From the NCBI GenBank assembly GCA_964036045.1, contig OZ038382.1, forward strand, positions 154,348,265 through 154,412,264: a stretch of 64,000 nt of DNA. Direction: 5' to 3'. The translations under genes and the position numbers were made by a program. The notes under the pieces were generated by a model, which saw nothing but the letters and a program-made list of their open reading frames with translations, was not told the DNA's origin and did no database searches. This stretch comes from Eutreptiella sp. 'Long Island Sound 2002'. Taxonomy: Eukaryota; Euglenozoa; Euglenophyceae; Eutreptiales; Eutreptiaceae. Shown here in pieces: positions 9,291 to 21,180 of the stretch (within the stretch, counting starts at the first letter, position 1; every line of letters starts with the position of its first letter).

Positions 9291-10351
9291 GATCGTTGGC
9301 TGTCAACAGTGGTGAAGTCTTTATTTTGTCCAGAAACAGTTGCCTTCTCCATTCAATACATTGACATTCTTGAAATGCTCTATTTTAAGCCTGAAGCGAC
9401 AAACACTGGGTGATTGGAGGTGAAACCTGCTTCTCTTTTAAGGGGTTTGGGGTTCTGGTATTTCTTTCCCTGTCTTGGAGGTGGAGTTTTACAGCGTACT
9501 ATACTAGGCAAACATTGGTCTCCACCCTGCCCTTTTACCTTGAATTGGTATGCGGGTTCTTTTCTTACCCCTGGTTTGGATGGATTTAGTGAATGGAGAG
9601 GCAATGTGTGTCGGGCCATTGTTCGTTTTGGGGGCATTTTTTTTACAGCGCAAGCGCGGTAAAATTCGATATTACGTGCACATTGCCTGTACCCCTCAAT
9701 ATCAGACGCTGTGCACGCAATTTCATACTGTCTGAATGTGGGGGCAGCTACTGGTTTGGGTGACCCAAGTCACCCCCCCCCCCATTTTTGACCGACAGTT
9801 GATGGGTGCATCACAGCGAAAACGCTCCGGCCTGCTGCCCCAGGGACATACATACAGACAGATGTCGAGCAGGGGGCAGGGAGGGGGGGCTTGTGATTTT
9901 GAGCGTCACTCGTGTGCACAGGCATCGGGTGGTGTGGGCCAGCATGATATCAGTGGTATGCAACACCTTTTCGTTCATTCGGTCAAGTTTTAATGGTGTG
10001 CAACATGGTGCACACCATCTGACCTTCTTCATAGCACAAGGGAAGAAGCCAGAGGGTGTTTGATCCACGTGGTGGTGCGGTGCTTGCTGGTGATGACGAG
10101 TGTGATGTGGAGGCGGTGCGAGTGTTTATTGTTTGCTGGTCCAGGCTGGAATTACGACGCCCAAGGGCCTGTGGTGCCCTGCGCTAGTTGCAGAAAGCTG
10201 TGTTGTGGACGACGCACTGCAGTGCGTTCCGTGGACAGGGGCAACATGGTGCACATGTTGTGCCGACAATCCCCCGGCTCCGTCTTGTCTCAGGGATTGA
10301 TTTCATTGGATTGTGGGAGAAAGTACACGACGCTGCCTTCTCTTTGAACAG
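9291..10351. other. No gene recognised; upstream intron or flank of the STRA6-like gene
   Basis: Nothing coding can be supported. Polypyrimidine sequence followed by AG at 10,350-10,351 ends the stretch and is the likely acceptor of the next exon, so at least its right part should be intron. Confidence 0.45.
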
Positions 10352-10805
10352 CAGCGCCCCGTACGCCGGAGCCCTGGCCGCCACAATCCCCATCGCGATC
10401 TGCGCTGTGACGTGGTACCTCTTGATCGCCAATGTCAAGAACAACCTGCTGCTGATGCGCAAGGGCCGGGGCGACCCTGAGCTCAAAGCGCTGGTGTCCC
10501 ACAACAACTCCGAGACGTATCCTGCGCACCAGGTCATGCACTTCCTCGTGGGGTATCTGATCCAGTTCTTCGTGTTCTTCATCATCCTGCTAATCGTCAC
10601 CAACCCCCACATCATGGTCTGGGTGTGGAACACGTTCTCGGGCACCATCATCCAACTGATCATCATCATCGGTATCCGCGCCATCATCGTTCAGATCGCT
10701 AAGAGGACGCTGCTCGACGGGCACGAGCTGAAGCACCCCCGCCTGTACCACTACTGGGCGAATGTGAATTTGGTGTATTTTGGGCTGGTGACGGCGATGT
10801 TTCAG
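10352..10805 (+). CDS. STRA6-like multipass membrane protein, internal exon
   Basis: Begins after a CCTTCTCTTTGAACAG acceptor and ends at CAG|GTGTGA exactly on a codon border. The 151 codons encode at least three hydrophobic segments (around TIPIAICAVTWYLLI, FLVGYLIQFFVFFIILLIV and IIQLIIIIGIRAIIVQ) separated by charged loops, one reading SHNNSETYPAHQVMHFL. The pattern resembles the C-terminal half of STRA6, the retinol-binding-protein receptor of animals; algal relatives exist but their ligand is unknown. It would sit in the plasma membrane or an endomembrane. Codon use is GC-rich and regular, unlike the surroundings. Upstream exons were not found in the window and may lie beyond the retroelement. 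It joins in phase 0 to 14,563. Confidence 0.7.
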
Positions 10806-11619
10806 GTGTGAGTGGACTGGCACATGTGCCGCACCTCGCATGGCGCCCCTCTCTGTGCATGTGAGAGGGCACCAAGGATTCAGGCACATTTGGTACAAAC
10901 GTGGGGATGTACTGGGGATTAAGGAGTGAACCGTGGTCATGAGAAGTGACATTCCACCTGCATGAAATCACCAACCTCTCCAAACCAGCTCTGGGATTCG
11001 GTTAATGCAGGCGCCTTAAACAACGTCAACATGCTTTGGACCAGTCACACGCGCCTTTCAAAGCTGTCCAAGTTGCGACTCGGCTTGTCAGCTTGTCCAC
11101 CCATGGTTGTGCGTGCGCTTGGGACGGTCATCTCAAGTTGCAAAACCGTTGGGTACCTCTCATCCTGACCGTTGATGGTGAGCACAAGAGATGAGGAGAG
11201 TCTGCAAGTCTCAAACCGCAAACGTTGTTTCCTTCATTGATGGCAAATCTTGCGGGGTTGGAAATCTGCCTGGGCCTCCTGAGAAGCCGCTCCCACCCAT
11301 TGTGCTGCCTGTATGCACAGGCAGCAGAGTGCACGCCACAGGCAGCGTGCTGCAACGGTGGCAGCTCTACTGGCAGGGCCTTCCCTCGCGTTGGAGCAGT
11401 AGGGCCGCGTCCTCGTTGGTGAGCGCTGTGGCTTAGAGGCTGGTTGGGTACCGTGTGGTAGCACCAGTGTTCCGTGCTTTGCCGTCTGTGCGCCCTGGGT
11501 TGGTTAATCGACGTCTTTGGGGCCATCAGGTGTGGGAGGGAGGGAGGGGGGGAGGGGGGCGAGTGGTTTGTCGGTCAAGGTAGACTGTCAGTCGCCAGCC
11601 GTGTCACACCCCCCACAGC

Positions 11620-14335
11620 CCCTAGTGAAGATAGTGAAACCCTCAGGTGAAAAGAATAAATTCCTGTGGTAAAATTACTTTCCTCCTCTAATCAAATGCT
11701 AAATCCCTCCAGCTGAAATAGTAAACCCCTGGGGATAAAATACTAAATTCCTCCGCTCAAAATACTAAACTCCTTGCAATTAAATCAGTGATTGCCTCTG
11801 GTTCAAATACTAACCCCCCCACTTGAAGTACTAAACCCCGACCAGTGAAAATAGAACATCCATCTGGCTAAAACAGTAAACTCCTCGGGTTAAAATGATA
11901 AACCCCGCTGGTGAAAATAGTAAACCCCTCCAGCGAAATCAGTATGCCCCTCCAGTTACAATAGTAAAATCCTCCAGTCAACGTAGCAGACCACACCGGC
12001 TAAAATCCTAAACCGCTCCATTCCAAATAGTAAATCCGTCCGGTTGAAAATAAACCCCTCCCATTGAAATGCTAAGCCCCTCCGGATAAAAACCAAAACC
12101 CCATCATTGAAGAACAGCCAACCCTTCCGGTGAAAATAGTAAACCACTCCGGTTAACGCCTATGAAAACCGCACTGGTTAAAAAAGGTCAACCCCTCCCG
12201 TCAAAATACTAAACACCCCCGGATGAAATGCTAAACCCACCGCTTAAAACTCTCCACCCCTCCAATTAAAACAGAACCCTCTGGTCAAAATAGCAAACCC
12301 CTCCGGTATAATCCCAAACACTTCAGGATAAAATACCAAACCCCTCGGGTTAAAAACAGTACACCCATACGGATAAGCTACTCAAGCCCTACGGTAAAAA
12401 TAATCAACCCCTCCCGTCAAAACACTAAACCCCTCCACTTCACAAGGCAAACACTTCGGGTAAAATAGTAAATCCTCCAGCCAAAATGCGACAGAGGCAC
12501 TAGCAGGGGTTTTGCATATTTGACTGGACGGGTTCAGTGTTTTCACCGGACGGGTTTAGTGTTGAAACCGAGGCAGTTTTCTATCTTAACACGTAGTGTT
12601 TAGTATTTTAAATGGAGGGGTAGAGAATTTTAACCGGAGGGGTTTAGTATTGGAACAGGATGTGTTTTGCGTTTTAACTGAAGGCTTGTATTTTAGCCGG
12701 AGATCGTTTCCCATTTTTACCGGAGGGGTCTAGTACTCTAATCAGAGGGGCTTAGTCCTTTGACCGGGAGGATTTAGTATTTGATCCGCCACATTCCAGT
12801 GTTTTAACTGGAGGGGTTTACCAATTTCCGCGGAGAGGTTTAATTTTAACCACAGGGGCTTGGTATTCTAAGTAGAGGGAAGTAGTATTTAAACGGAGGG
12901 GTACATTATTTGAACTAGAGGGGTTCAGCACTTGGAGGGGTTTAGTATTTTAACCGGAGGGGTTTAGAATTTGTACCAGAGGGGTTCATTATTTTAAGCG
13001 GGCGGCTTTAATATTTTAACCGGAGGGTTTGGTTTTGTCACCGAAGGGTTTTGGTGTTTTAACGGGAGGTGTTTAGTCTTTTGACCGGAGGGGTTTGCTA
13101 TTTTAACCCGGGGGGGAAGGGGATTGGTATTTTAAGCGCCGGGTTGTAGCATTTTCAGCGGAGCTGTCTAGCATTGTGTCCGGAGGTGTTTGGTATTTTG
13201 CCCAGAGGGGTTTAGTAATTTGGCTGGAGGAGCCTAGTACTTCACTTCGAGGCGCTTAGCATTTCAGCCGGATCAGTTTACCATTTTACTATTTTAACCG
13301 GATGTGTTTATATTATTTTGACCGGAGGGGATTAATTTTTTTTTAACCCGGATTGGTTCAGTAGTTTAACTGGAGGGGTTTGGCGTTGGAATTGGAGCGG
13401 GTTACTATTTTACTTGGCGGGGTTTAGTGTTCTAACTGGAGGGGTTTCGTATTTAAACCGGAGGGGTTTCGTATTTTGACTGGGGGCGTTTAGTATGTTA
13501 ACTTGAGGCGTTTAGTGTTTCAGCCGGATCAGTTTACCATTTAACCGGAGCGGTTTAGTATTTTGACCGGAGGGGCTTAGTATTGTAATTACAGGTGTTT
13601 ACTATTTGAAGCGGAGGGGTTTAGTATTTTAGCCGGAGGGGTTTGGTATTTTATTTTGAGGCATTTAGTATTTGAACCGGATCAGTTTATGAATTAACGA
13701 GAGGGGTTTAGTATTTTGACCGGAGGGGTTTAATATTTTGATTGGAGGGGTCTAGTATCTCAATTCAAGGGCTTAGTATTTTACCTGGAGGGGTTTAGTA
13801 TTTTGACCAGAGGGGTTTAGTATTTCAACCGGAGAATTTTAACAGTTTATCCGGACGGGTTTACCATTTTAACTAGAGGGGTTTTAACCGGTGTGGTTTA
13901 ATATTTTAACCGCAGGGATTTATTTTTTTCACCGCAGGCGTTTAGTATTGCAACTGCAGGCATTTTGTTCTGTATCCGGAGGGGTTTAGTATTTTGAGCG
14001 GAGAGGCTTACCACTTAACGGGAGGGCGTTTAGTATTTTACCCAGAAGGATTTTTTCTCTTAACACCGGATTTTAGGAATTTAAGCGGAGGAATTTAGTA
14101 TTTTACCCGCAGGGGTTTCCTGTTTTAGTATTACCAGAGGGGTTTACTGTTATTTGGAGGGCTTTAGTATCTTAAGGGTTTGCCATTTTATCCCGAGGGG
14201 TTTTGGCATTTCAACCGGAGGGGTATAGTATTTTAATCGCAGGGGTTTGGAACATTGGCCAGAAGGGCTTAGTGTTTCTATTACAGGGGTTTACTATTTT
14301 AATCTGGATCGGTGCACTATTTTGATCGGAGGGGT
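11620..14335. repeat. 22-25 bp minisatellite with internal orientation switch
   Basis: More than 100 degenerate units. From 11,620 to about 12,490 they read as TAGTAAACCCCTCCGGTTAA. From about 12,515 to 14,335 they read in reverse complement, AACCGGAGGGGTTTAGTATT. The switch lies near 12,490-12,515. The transcript could fold into a long imperfect hairpin. The GGGGTTTAG part resembles a telomere-type motif, but the full unit does not. Confidence 0.93.
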
Positions 14336-14348
14336 TTCCCGTGGTAAC

Positions 14349-14545
14349 CCGCAGAGGCAGAGGCAGAGTTAGAGGCAGAGCCGGAGGTAGAGGCAGAGGT
14401 AGAGGCAGAGATGGAGGTAGAGCCAGAGGCAGAGACCGAGGCACAGGTGTAGGCAGAGGCACCGTCACGGGTCGAAGCAGAGGCACAGGTACAGGCCCAG
14501 GTACAGGCAGAGGCTGAGGCAGAGGCAGAGGCTGAGACAGAGCCA
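14349..14545 (+). repeat. Purine-rich GAGGCAGAGGTA minisatellite before the splice acceptor
   Basis: About 200 bp of 6-bp and 12-bp variants of GAGGCA/GAGGTA. It ends 17 bp before the predicted acceptor AG. Polypurine runs of this kind could act as splice enhancers or form H-DNA. Confidence 0.9.
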
Positions 14546-14562
14546 TTGTCAACGTGCCTCAG

Positions 14563-15090
14563 GTGATCATCCGCTTCATCAAATGCATCCTCTTCATCGC
14601 GCTGTACTTCATCCGCCTGGACAAGAAGATCCTGACGGGGCTGCTGGCCCGCCTCGACGCCCCGTGGGTGGGGTACTGGTCCACGCTGTTCCTCGAGCAC
14701 CGATTCCACAACCCCATCCGGAAGATCTTCCTGGCGTACCTCTGTATGCACCGCTACCACCCGTGGGACCTGCACCCCAGCATCGCGGCCATGGTCACGG
14801 TCCTGCAGCAGCAGGACGACTTTGGCTTCCGGGGGGTGTCCCGCGTGAAGCGGAGGTGGTGGCTGGCCCTGACGCTGGTGCTCAACCCCTCCATCATCTG
14901 CATGCGCGCCGGCCGCTACACAGCGATCCTGCCCGTCGGGCTCTTGGCCAAGCTGACGAGCTGCTGCCGGCCCCAAGTGGAGGCCGCCCCCGACAATGAG
15001 GAGGCCACGCCCCCCGGCGAACAGAGCAAGCATCAGTCACCGCTGGAGCCCCCGCGCAGTGACGGCCCTGGTCAGGGGCAAACCCACTAG
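14563..15090 (+). CDS. STRA6-like protein, C-terminal exon
   Basis: Starts in phase 0 after a CTCAG acceptor and runs 175 codons to a TAG. It opens with a hydrophobic segment (FIKCILFIALYFIRL). A DAPWVGYWSTLFLEHRFHNP stretch follows, and then RRWWLALTLVLNPSI. Recalled STRA6 proteins have a comparable RRRW-LAYTLL-NPSL motif, and this is the main reason for the family call. The last 40 residues are Pro/Glu/Ser-rich and hydrophilic, a likely cytosolic tail. Frame, codon use and end fit a true terminal exon. A 238-residue frame on the opposite strand is its shadow. Confidence 0.72.
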   Translation: MIIRFIKCILFIALYFIRLDKKILTGLLARLDAPWVGYWSTLFLEHRFHNPIRKIFLAYLCMHRYHPWDLHPSIAAMVTVLQQQDDFGFRGVSRVKRRWWLALTLVLNPSIICMRAGRYTAILPVGLLAKLTSCCRPQVEAAPDNEEATPPGEQSKHQSPLEPPRSDGPGQGQTH

Positions 15091-17839
15091 AGCGCGCCAC
15101 GCGCTGAGTACAGATGCGCCGCACTGCCCCGGGTTGCGCGGCCCCGTGAGGCGTGTCGCCGTGCGCAGAAGGCTGGGCAGAGACAGGATTGAACGAATTG
15201 GGCGGGCATCGACTTTGCAGCCCCGGACACGGGGTCTGTGCGAAACGGTGGACACACGTGACGGGCGGTTTTTTGTTCAAGGCCCCAAGTGCATTGTGTC
15301 CTTCTTTGCCCCCTTTTTCTGAGTACCCTCAAAACAGTTGGAGTGAAATAGCCTCCGTGAGAGATGTGGCTTCTGCAGAGCCGGGCTGTATCAACGGGTA
15401 ACCGGCGACCGTTTCTACCGCTCAGCAACCGACTGCACGGCAGGTAACCGATGGCACCACACAGTAACGTGGTTTGCATCGCATTGTGACCCGCCACCCG
15501 CCCTCTGTTCCCCCTTTCTCCGTTGTTTGTTGTTGCATGCAATGTCCACTGTGGATTTCTTAGTTCAATCTATTCCCCCCAGCCCCAACCTAAGACGGGT
15601 GCCTGCTCTGCCCAAATGCTTGTGCATTATTTTCTCGCGGAGGTAGTGTCTGATTGTGTGTGTGCGATGGTCAGCTCCAGCCTCCATTTGCGTCTGGTGG
15701 GAGGCGTTATCTCCCCATTCCCATTGCCCTCACGACGAGCAAGTCGTGAGCAGCAGGAACAGGAGGTGGGGCCCAGGGAACCATTGCGGACCCTGGCCAT
15801 AGCACAAGCGATATGTGCGATTCACACTGAGGGATCCGAACTGGCCCACATGAGCGATGGACCAGGGTGAGCGGCTGCAGGTTTGCGGTATTTCATCCTC
15901 AGTCTTTATTCCGTTCTTGGGGTGTACAGGGGGTGAATAGGAGGTGCATGGGAGTTCTATAGGACATGGTGTGGTGGCGACTGCTCTCCCCGCAAGGCCT
16001 TCCGTCACAATGAAGCAGTTAGGCCACGTCGTTTCTCTGAAAAGGGGAGGTTGGCTTAGAGGCTGGTTGGTGACCGTGAGTACCACCGATGTCCAGTCAC
16101 TCCAGTGCTATTTTGCCGTTTGTGTGACCTCCGTATTGTTGTAGAATTGTGGAAAAGGAGTTCTGTAGGAGTTGCAGAGGAATTGTGTAGAACACGAGTT
16201 GGAGTTCTATCGGAGTTGTCTGGAGTCGTTTCGGAGGTATGGAATACGATGTATAGGGCTTGGTCGGGATGTTTGGGATTTTTTGGGATGTGAGCAGCCA
16301 CATCCTTGTGCATGTAGGGGCATTGCCACGCCTAAGCTTTGCACACGAGTTTTGATGTGATCAGGGGAGAGTTTGACACGGTGTGCGCACGGTGCGGCAA
16401 GTCAAGCACGGTGGACCCTAGGGTTGAAGGGAAGATGGCTGGGATCACACCAAACTGGGGTTTAGGGGAATGTTGTTTACGCGGTGCAAATTTTCTATGT
16501 CGACGACTACTTGAACCCTCGTTTTGGTTTACTGGGTTTCTTGGGTGGAAAGTCTGTAAAAACGGGATACGCAAAGGGACTATGGTGTGAAGGGATACAC
16601 TAGAGATGGACATCCCAAACCCACACTGCAGCTGCGATTTGGAAGGGTTTCGGGTTGTGTTAATGGGTTATCAAGCTCAATGAAGGGCCATGAATCTGGC
16701 AACGCCCTGCCCCTAGGGCACCCAAGCTTACAATTCTGCTCTGCTGGACAGTTTAATTCTATTGATGTCATCCACATGATAAGAATTTGTGTGGGAGGGG
16801 GTCATTGAGAGTGTGTTGGGTGGTTGTTGTGGGGTTTGACCAACGCAATTGACAGACAGTTGTTATGCAGCCACATTTGGGGCGCAAGGCGCACTATACA
16901 CATTCTTGATGTGCACTTTTTGGTTGACATGTGTAGCAGTGCCATGGCACCGGGTTTCTCTTCTGGGGCTCTTGCATACATTGGAGAAACGGGGCTGTTG
17001 CCCAATAGTCAAAAGGGTGTGTGTGTGGAGCACACATGGTGCACATCTCTCCCCACGGTGTCCATGATCTGGTGTCGCAGCATAGGAGGAGCGTGCCTAT
17101 ACCAAGCATCTGCCTGACAAATTTTCATCCCAAAATGCTCCAAACCGGCAAGGGGCCACCCCGCTTTGGGGAACCCCCATACGGAGGGGCCATGTCATAT
17201 GACGAGGGGAATTAGGCCGATGTTTCTGTTTTATCCAGTGGAAAGCACGCCACCACACCTTTTGTGGTCAGTGCAGTGAAAGTTGTTGTGCGCAATGGAT
17301 GGAAGCATTGGTGGGGTGGTTCCTGGTCTGCTATGGGGGTAAGCCATTCCATAATGGCAAAAACCCCGCACCCCGGGCCTTTGACCCCTGGGCCAAGCAA
17401 GAGTTTGTGTACCCAAAAACTGCCTCCAATTTCCAAATATGTATGGATGCCCATGTATACGCATATGTGGACACGCAACGTATGCACATATACGTGTGTA
17501 TATGTATTCGCGTATGCTAACACCCTGTCTATGTAGGGAGTTTGTGTATACATGTATATTGAAGCACAGGGCAGCAACAACGTTTACTTGTGCATAGGGG
17601 TCCGGTGGTGTGTAGTTTGTAGACATTGTGCACCACAAGTCAACGCAGCGTGCTAATTGTAGACATTGTCGGCATGTTGTAGGTGCAAAGAGACAATATT
17701 CAAAAAGGGGGGCCAAAGGCCGCTTCCTAAAACACAGGGCAGCAACAACGTTTACAAATGCATGGGAGTTTGAATGGGAGCAATTATCATGTTTGAGCAC
17801 CCCCAAATTTTCAACGGTCATTATTGGAAAATACCATTT
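15091..17839. other. Downstream of the STRA6-like gene; no gene recognised
   Basis: Includes the 3' untranslated and flanking sequence of the preceding gene. At 16,140-16,250 there is degenerate GGAGTTCTGT-like short repetition. Around 16,385 a VCARCG peptide hints at a decayed zinc-binding frame. An alternating ATACGTGTGTATATG segment occupies 17,450-17,520. Nothing else can be supported. Confidence 0.45.
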
Positions 17840-18780
17840 TTGACTGACTTTTGACACGTTTTTGGTCACATAATGGCCCATTTTCAAGGTTTTTGGGGAC
17901 CTTAGTGGGGCCAAAATGGCTCAAGAGGGAGCGTTAGCGCGCAGGGCAATTTTTTGGGCTATTTTTAATCCCTACCCCTATGGGATCCCTAAGACTTTTG
18001 ACACTCTATCGGCACAGCAACAATCATAAAATGATGTGCACGGATGGTTTGTTGCTTCATTTGGTAGGCAAGAGGCAACTATTGGTCTACTCGGGGGCTT
18101 CATACGGTAATGGTAAACTTGGGGACTCAATCTAGGAAGGTCATCATTAAAGCAGTGCGCACAGCAAACACTCCCCCCAAAATGGGGTCCAAATTGGCTC
18201 ATTTCACTTGTTTGTGCACCAAAATGGTCCACGATCACTTTTGGAAAAACACATTTTTGACCCATTTTTGGCCCTTTTTTGGTCCCAAAACGGCCCGTTT
18301 CCAAGGCATTTTGGCGCCTTTGGAGGGCCCAACCGGCCCACCACAAGCTCAAAACGGGCTGAAAACACTTGAGCATCCCAAGTGGTCTTGGAACAACTTT
18401 GGAAAACCATTTTTCGCCCCGGGGCCCACAATGGGTGCGCGGCCCGGGCCACCCTCTAGCTCCACCAAGTGACCACTAGTACAGTGGTCTAGGCGTCTTG
18501 TTGGGCGATTTTGAGGCTTGGAAACTACAAAAAGTGCGGGGTGGCGGTGGGATTAGGTGCCCTCGGATTTCAGATTTGAGCCACGTAGCCCAAGATATGG
18601 CCCGTTGTTGGTTTTGGGGCTGTTTCACACGAACTGCGCACAATGTGGGCCATTTTTCGCCATTTTTGGGCCGTTTCTTGGACATATCATGGAGTTAGAG
18701 GGCAACAAAGGGCTCTTTCTCACAAGGAAGTCAAGCTACATGTTCAATGTAGCAACCGTTTCCCTTCGTTTGGCCTGAGG
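17840..18780 (+). repeat. Old solo copy of the 25-32 kb repeat unit
   Basis: Shares with the units at 27-32 kb the ordered blocks CCATTTTCAAGGC, TTTGTGCACC, TTGACCCATTTTTGG, GGGCGATTTTGAGG, GCCCAAGATATGGCC and ACATATCATGGAGTTAGAGG. It is more diverged and lacks the CCCTAA repeats and hairpin arms, so it is a degraded or internally derived copy. Confidence 0.8.
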
Positions 18781-20418
18781 AAAGATATTCTAGTGGGTGT
18801 GTAGGTGGGTGGGTCAGCTGCGGTTTTTGAAGATCCTAAATGACCCCCCCCCCCCCCCCCCAAGGTGCTTAAGCAATGGCCTGTTTGAGGAGTCTCTGGA
18901 GAGGTCACAGATTTGGGCCTGAAGTCGGGGTCATTTTTGCCAAAAAAGGAGAGCGCCGTGCGTGCGCGCGGGCACATGCCATATCCAGAGCTTGGTCAAG
19001 GGTCAAGACTGCATTTTGTTATGAGGGCCCTGTGCGAAGGAGAAGTGCCCTTTTGCCCTTGCGCCGGTCTGGCAGTCACATTGTAAGCCGTCCGTGTGGT
19101 AGCTCCTCACCCCTGCAGCTACAGGTGCCCCACAGCCTGTCACAGCAGCTGCAGTGCAGCTGCATGATGGTCAGAGGGTGAGGATTCCCCAAGATGCCGC
19201 TGGTTGCATGGGAAGGTATAGTCTGGTTGTTTATGTAAAGGATTGTGCCTGATAGGGTGGGATGGGCAGGCCTTGTTTATCAGAATTGAATTGCAAACGG
19301 GCGGAGGGGTCCGAGTGGGTGGGTCTTCAGCCAGGTGGGTGGGTCTAAGGCTCTGGACCCCCTCCGCCCTCTGATAATTCTGAGGCCACCCTCAATGCAA
19401 TTGAAGTGCCGGTGTCAGGCCGTTCGATTTCAGGTACAGTTGCAGTTTCCGTGAGTGTTGATTGCTGGTCCAGCTGCCCATTTCATGCAACACCCACTGT
19501 GAAAATAGTAAACAATTCTCATTGCATTGCTCGTGGTTATTGTCGTGTTGATGATGTGCTTCCATGTTCTTCCTTCTCTAAATAGGTCTCTTATGTTTGT
19601 TGAACATAAGGCTTATCTTTTGACAAAGCCTCTGTTTGTTCTGGGTCACTTTTCCCTTTACGGGTCAGGGCAGGTGTCGGCCCCCTGCCCCCTTGTCCAG
19701 TCCCCGCAATGCTGGACAGCTTGAAAAATGTGTGTCGCGGCGACGCTGCGCCTTGACATGACGTCCTGTTGTGGATGCCAGAGTGATTCTGGTGGGTAGC
19801 AGCCATCGCTGATCTGTGGCCAGTCCCGCTATTGATCCCGGGGTGCGGGAACCGGTACTTTGACATTGTATAGATTTTTTGTTGGGGAAGTAAATCGGTA
19901 GACCTTCAGGTCCGCTGTGGTGCTTCTCTGAGGAACATCATATGTGCAATATTCCACTTCTTGTTCTGTCACTCTCGCTGTTTGGATGGGTTCGTAGTGC
20001 AGTGCTATTCTTGTGCATGTCATGTTTGCTGAAGTTTTCTAACTTTTAGTGGAGCACACAGCTAAACATAGAGTACACCCAAAGAGTAAAGGGGGGCCAG
20101 CTACGTATGACACAGTAGCAGATAACAATTGACCCCCCCCCCCTATGTTAAGGTGCCAAGACTATTTATTACACATGACGTGTAAGATATGACAATTGTG
20201 AATACCTATATTGTGGACTTTTCAATTTTTGAGTTTTTGAGGGGGAAATGCTAAGGCGGTTTGTGCACCAGTCCCTTGGTACCCCCCAGCACCAAATGGC
20301 CACATAGGGTGAAAAGTACATAAAGAGGGCACGTCAAGGCCTATGTACAGAGGTCGAGGGGCTGAGGGGGCTGCCTGGGTCCCTGGTCACCGGCACAAGC
20401 AGTACCCCCCGGGCTAGG
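18781..20418. other. No gene recognised; poly-C tract and a small inverted repeat
   Basis: A run of about 18 C lies at 18,845-18,862. At 19,279-19,384 TCAGAATT..GGGCGGAGGGGTCC is repeated in inverted form as GGACCCCCTCCGCCC..AATTCTGA, enclosing two GGTGGGTGGGTCT copies, which suggests a tiny MITE. The rest shows no coding pattern. Confidence 0.5.
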
Positions 20419-20488
20419 GGGGGAACGTTAGCGCGCCGGGCGCGCGCAGGGGACGCGCCGGGCGCGCGCCGGGCATCTTTTGTGACCT

Positions 20489-20800
20489 GTGCCCTACCGG
20501 TGGACTGTTGCGGTTGATATGTTGGGCAACATTATATGGATTTGCCCCTTGGCCCCCGGGACATCAGCAGATGTTTTGATTTGGGATGGGTATGGACCTT
20601 CTCGTACCCGAGGTGATTTCTTTGATTTCGAAGTCGGGGGCCATGATGGTGCTTATAAGGGCCGGATTCATGTCATTGTGCCATTCATTGGAAGAAAGAA
20701 TGGCACTTTGACAGCCCGCCAACAATGTTACAATGACGTGCACGGGTGGTATAGGGCACACATTGAGCAGCTGTTTGCTCGGTTGTGGCACGCAAGATGA
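20489..20800 (+). pseudogene. Truncated DDE transposase (DDE_Tnp_4/Harbinger type), copy 1
   Basis: About 103 residues. The VDMLGNIIWICPLAPGTSAD stretch matches the pattern that follows the first catalytic Asp of Harbinger transposases (a G-x-PGS-x-hD block). GGHDGAYKG carries the likely second Asp, and IEQLFARLW the Glu. The N-terminal portion with the first Asp and the DNA-binding domain is missing, so this is not active alone. The first usable codon is GTG and no proper start is evident. The segment was preserved intact in two copies. Confidence 0.7.
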
Positions 20801-20803
20801 GGC

Positions 20804-21180
20804 AGAGGATGAGGCGGAAGTGTGTGTTTTGTGTTGCCAGAACGCTCCACCGTCGCAGTTTGTGATGAGTGTAAGGAGCACTATTGTACTGAATGTATTG
20901 ACACCCACACTTGTGGGACCAATGTTATGATGCAGCTCTACTGTTCGCGATACCTCAATAACGCCTATCGCTTCTACTGGAGATCGATGTGGTTGTGCTA
21001 TCCTAACCCCCCAACCCAATTCTCCCAACTTGCTAAGGTGTTGACCAAGATTGCCCTTAAAGGAGCGAGAGTGGTACTGTGTACCCCAGTTTGCAACTTT
21101 CTTGAGCTGGGCCAGTTTCTGAGTTTGGGTCACCTAATTCTAAGGGCGTTTCCAAGGGGTGTGCTTGGGGGCTCTTCGGG
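20804..21180 (+). pseudogene. Cys-rich zinc-binding remnant downstream of the transposase, copy 1
   Basis: After the transposase stop, one frame shows EDEAEVCVLCC and the +1-shifted frame shows VCDECKEHYCTECIDTHTC (20,861-20,917). Together they give paired CxxC motifs like a B-box or RING-type zinc module, broken by a frameshift. The same arrangement occurs at 49,800-50,170, and a related peptide at 6,486. It may be an extra domain of the full-length transposon protein. Confidence 0.4.

Larger units (their letters stand above)
10806..14562 (+). other. 3,757-bp phase-0 intron of the STRA6-like gene, mostly satellite
   Basis: Donor GTGTGAG and acceptor CGTGCCTCAG|GTG; both flanking frames are phase 0. 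About 70% of the intron is the minisatellite at 11,620-14,335, followed by a purine-rich tandem array up to the acceptor. There is no clear polypyrimidine tract directly before the AG, which is unusual. Confidence 0.65.

Noticed and set aside
14317-15033. 238-codon minus-strand frame
   Set aside because: Antisense shadow of the STRA6-like exon and the GAGGCA array (poly-SAS composition).
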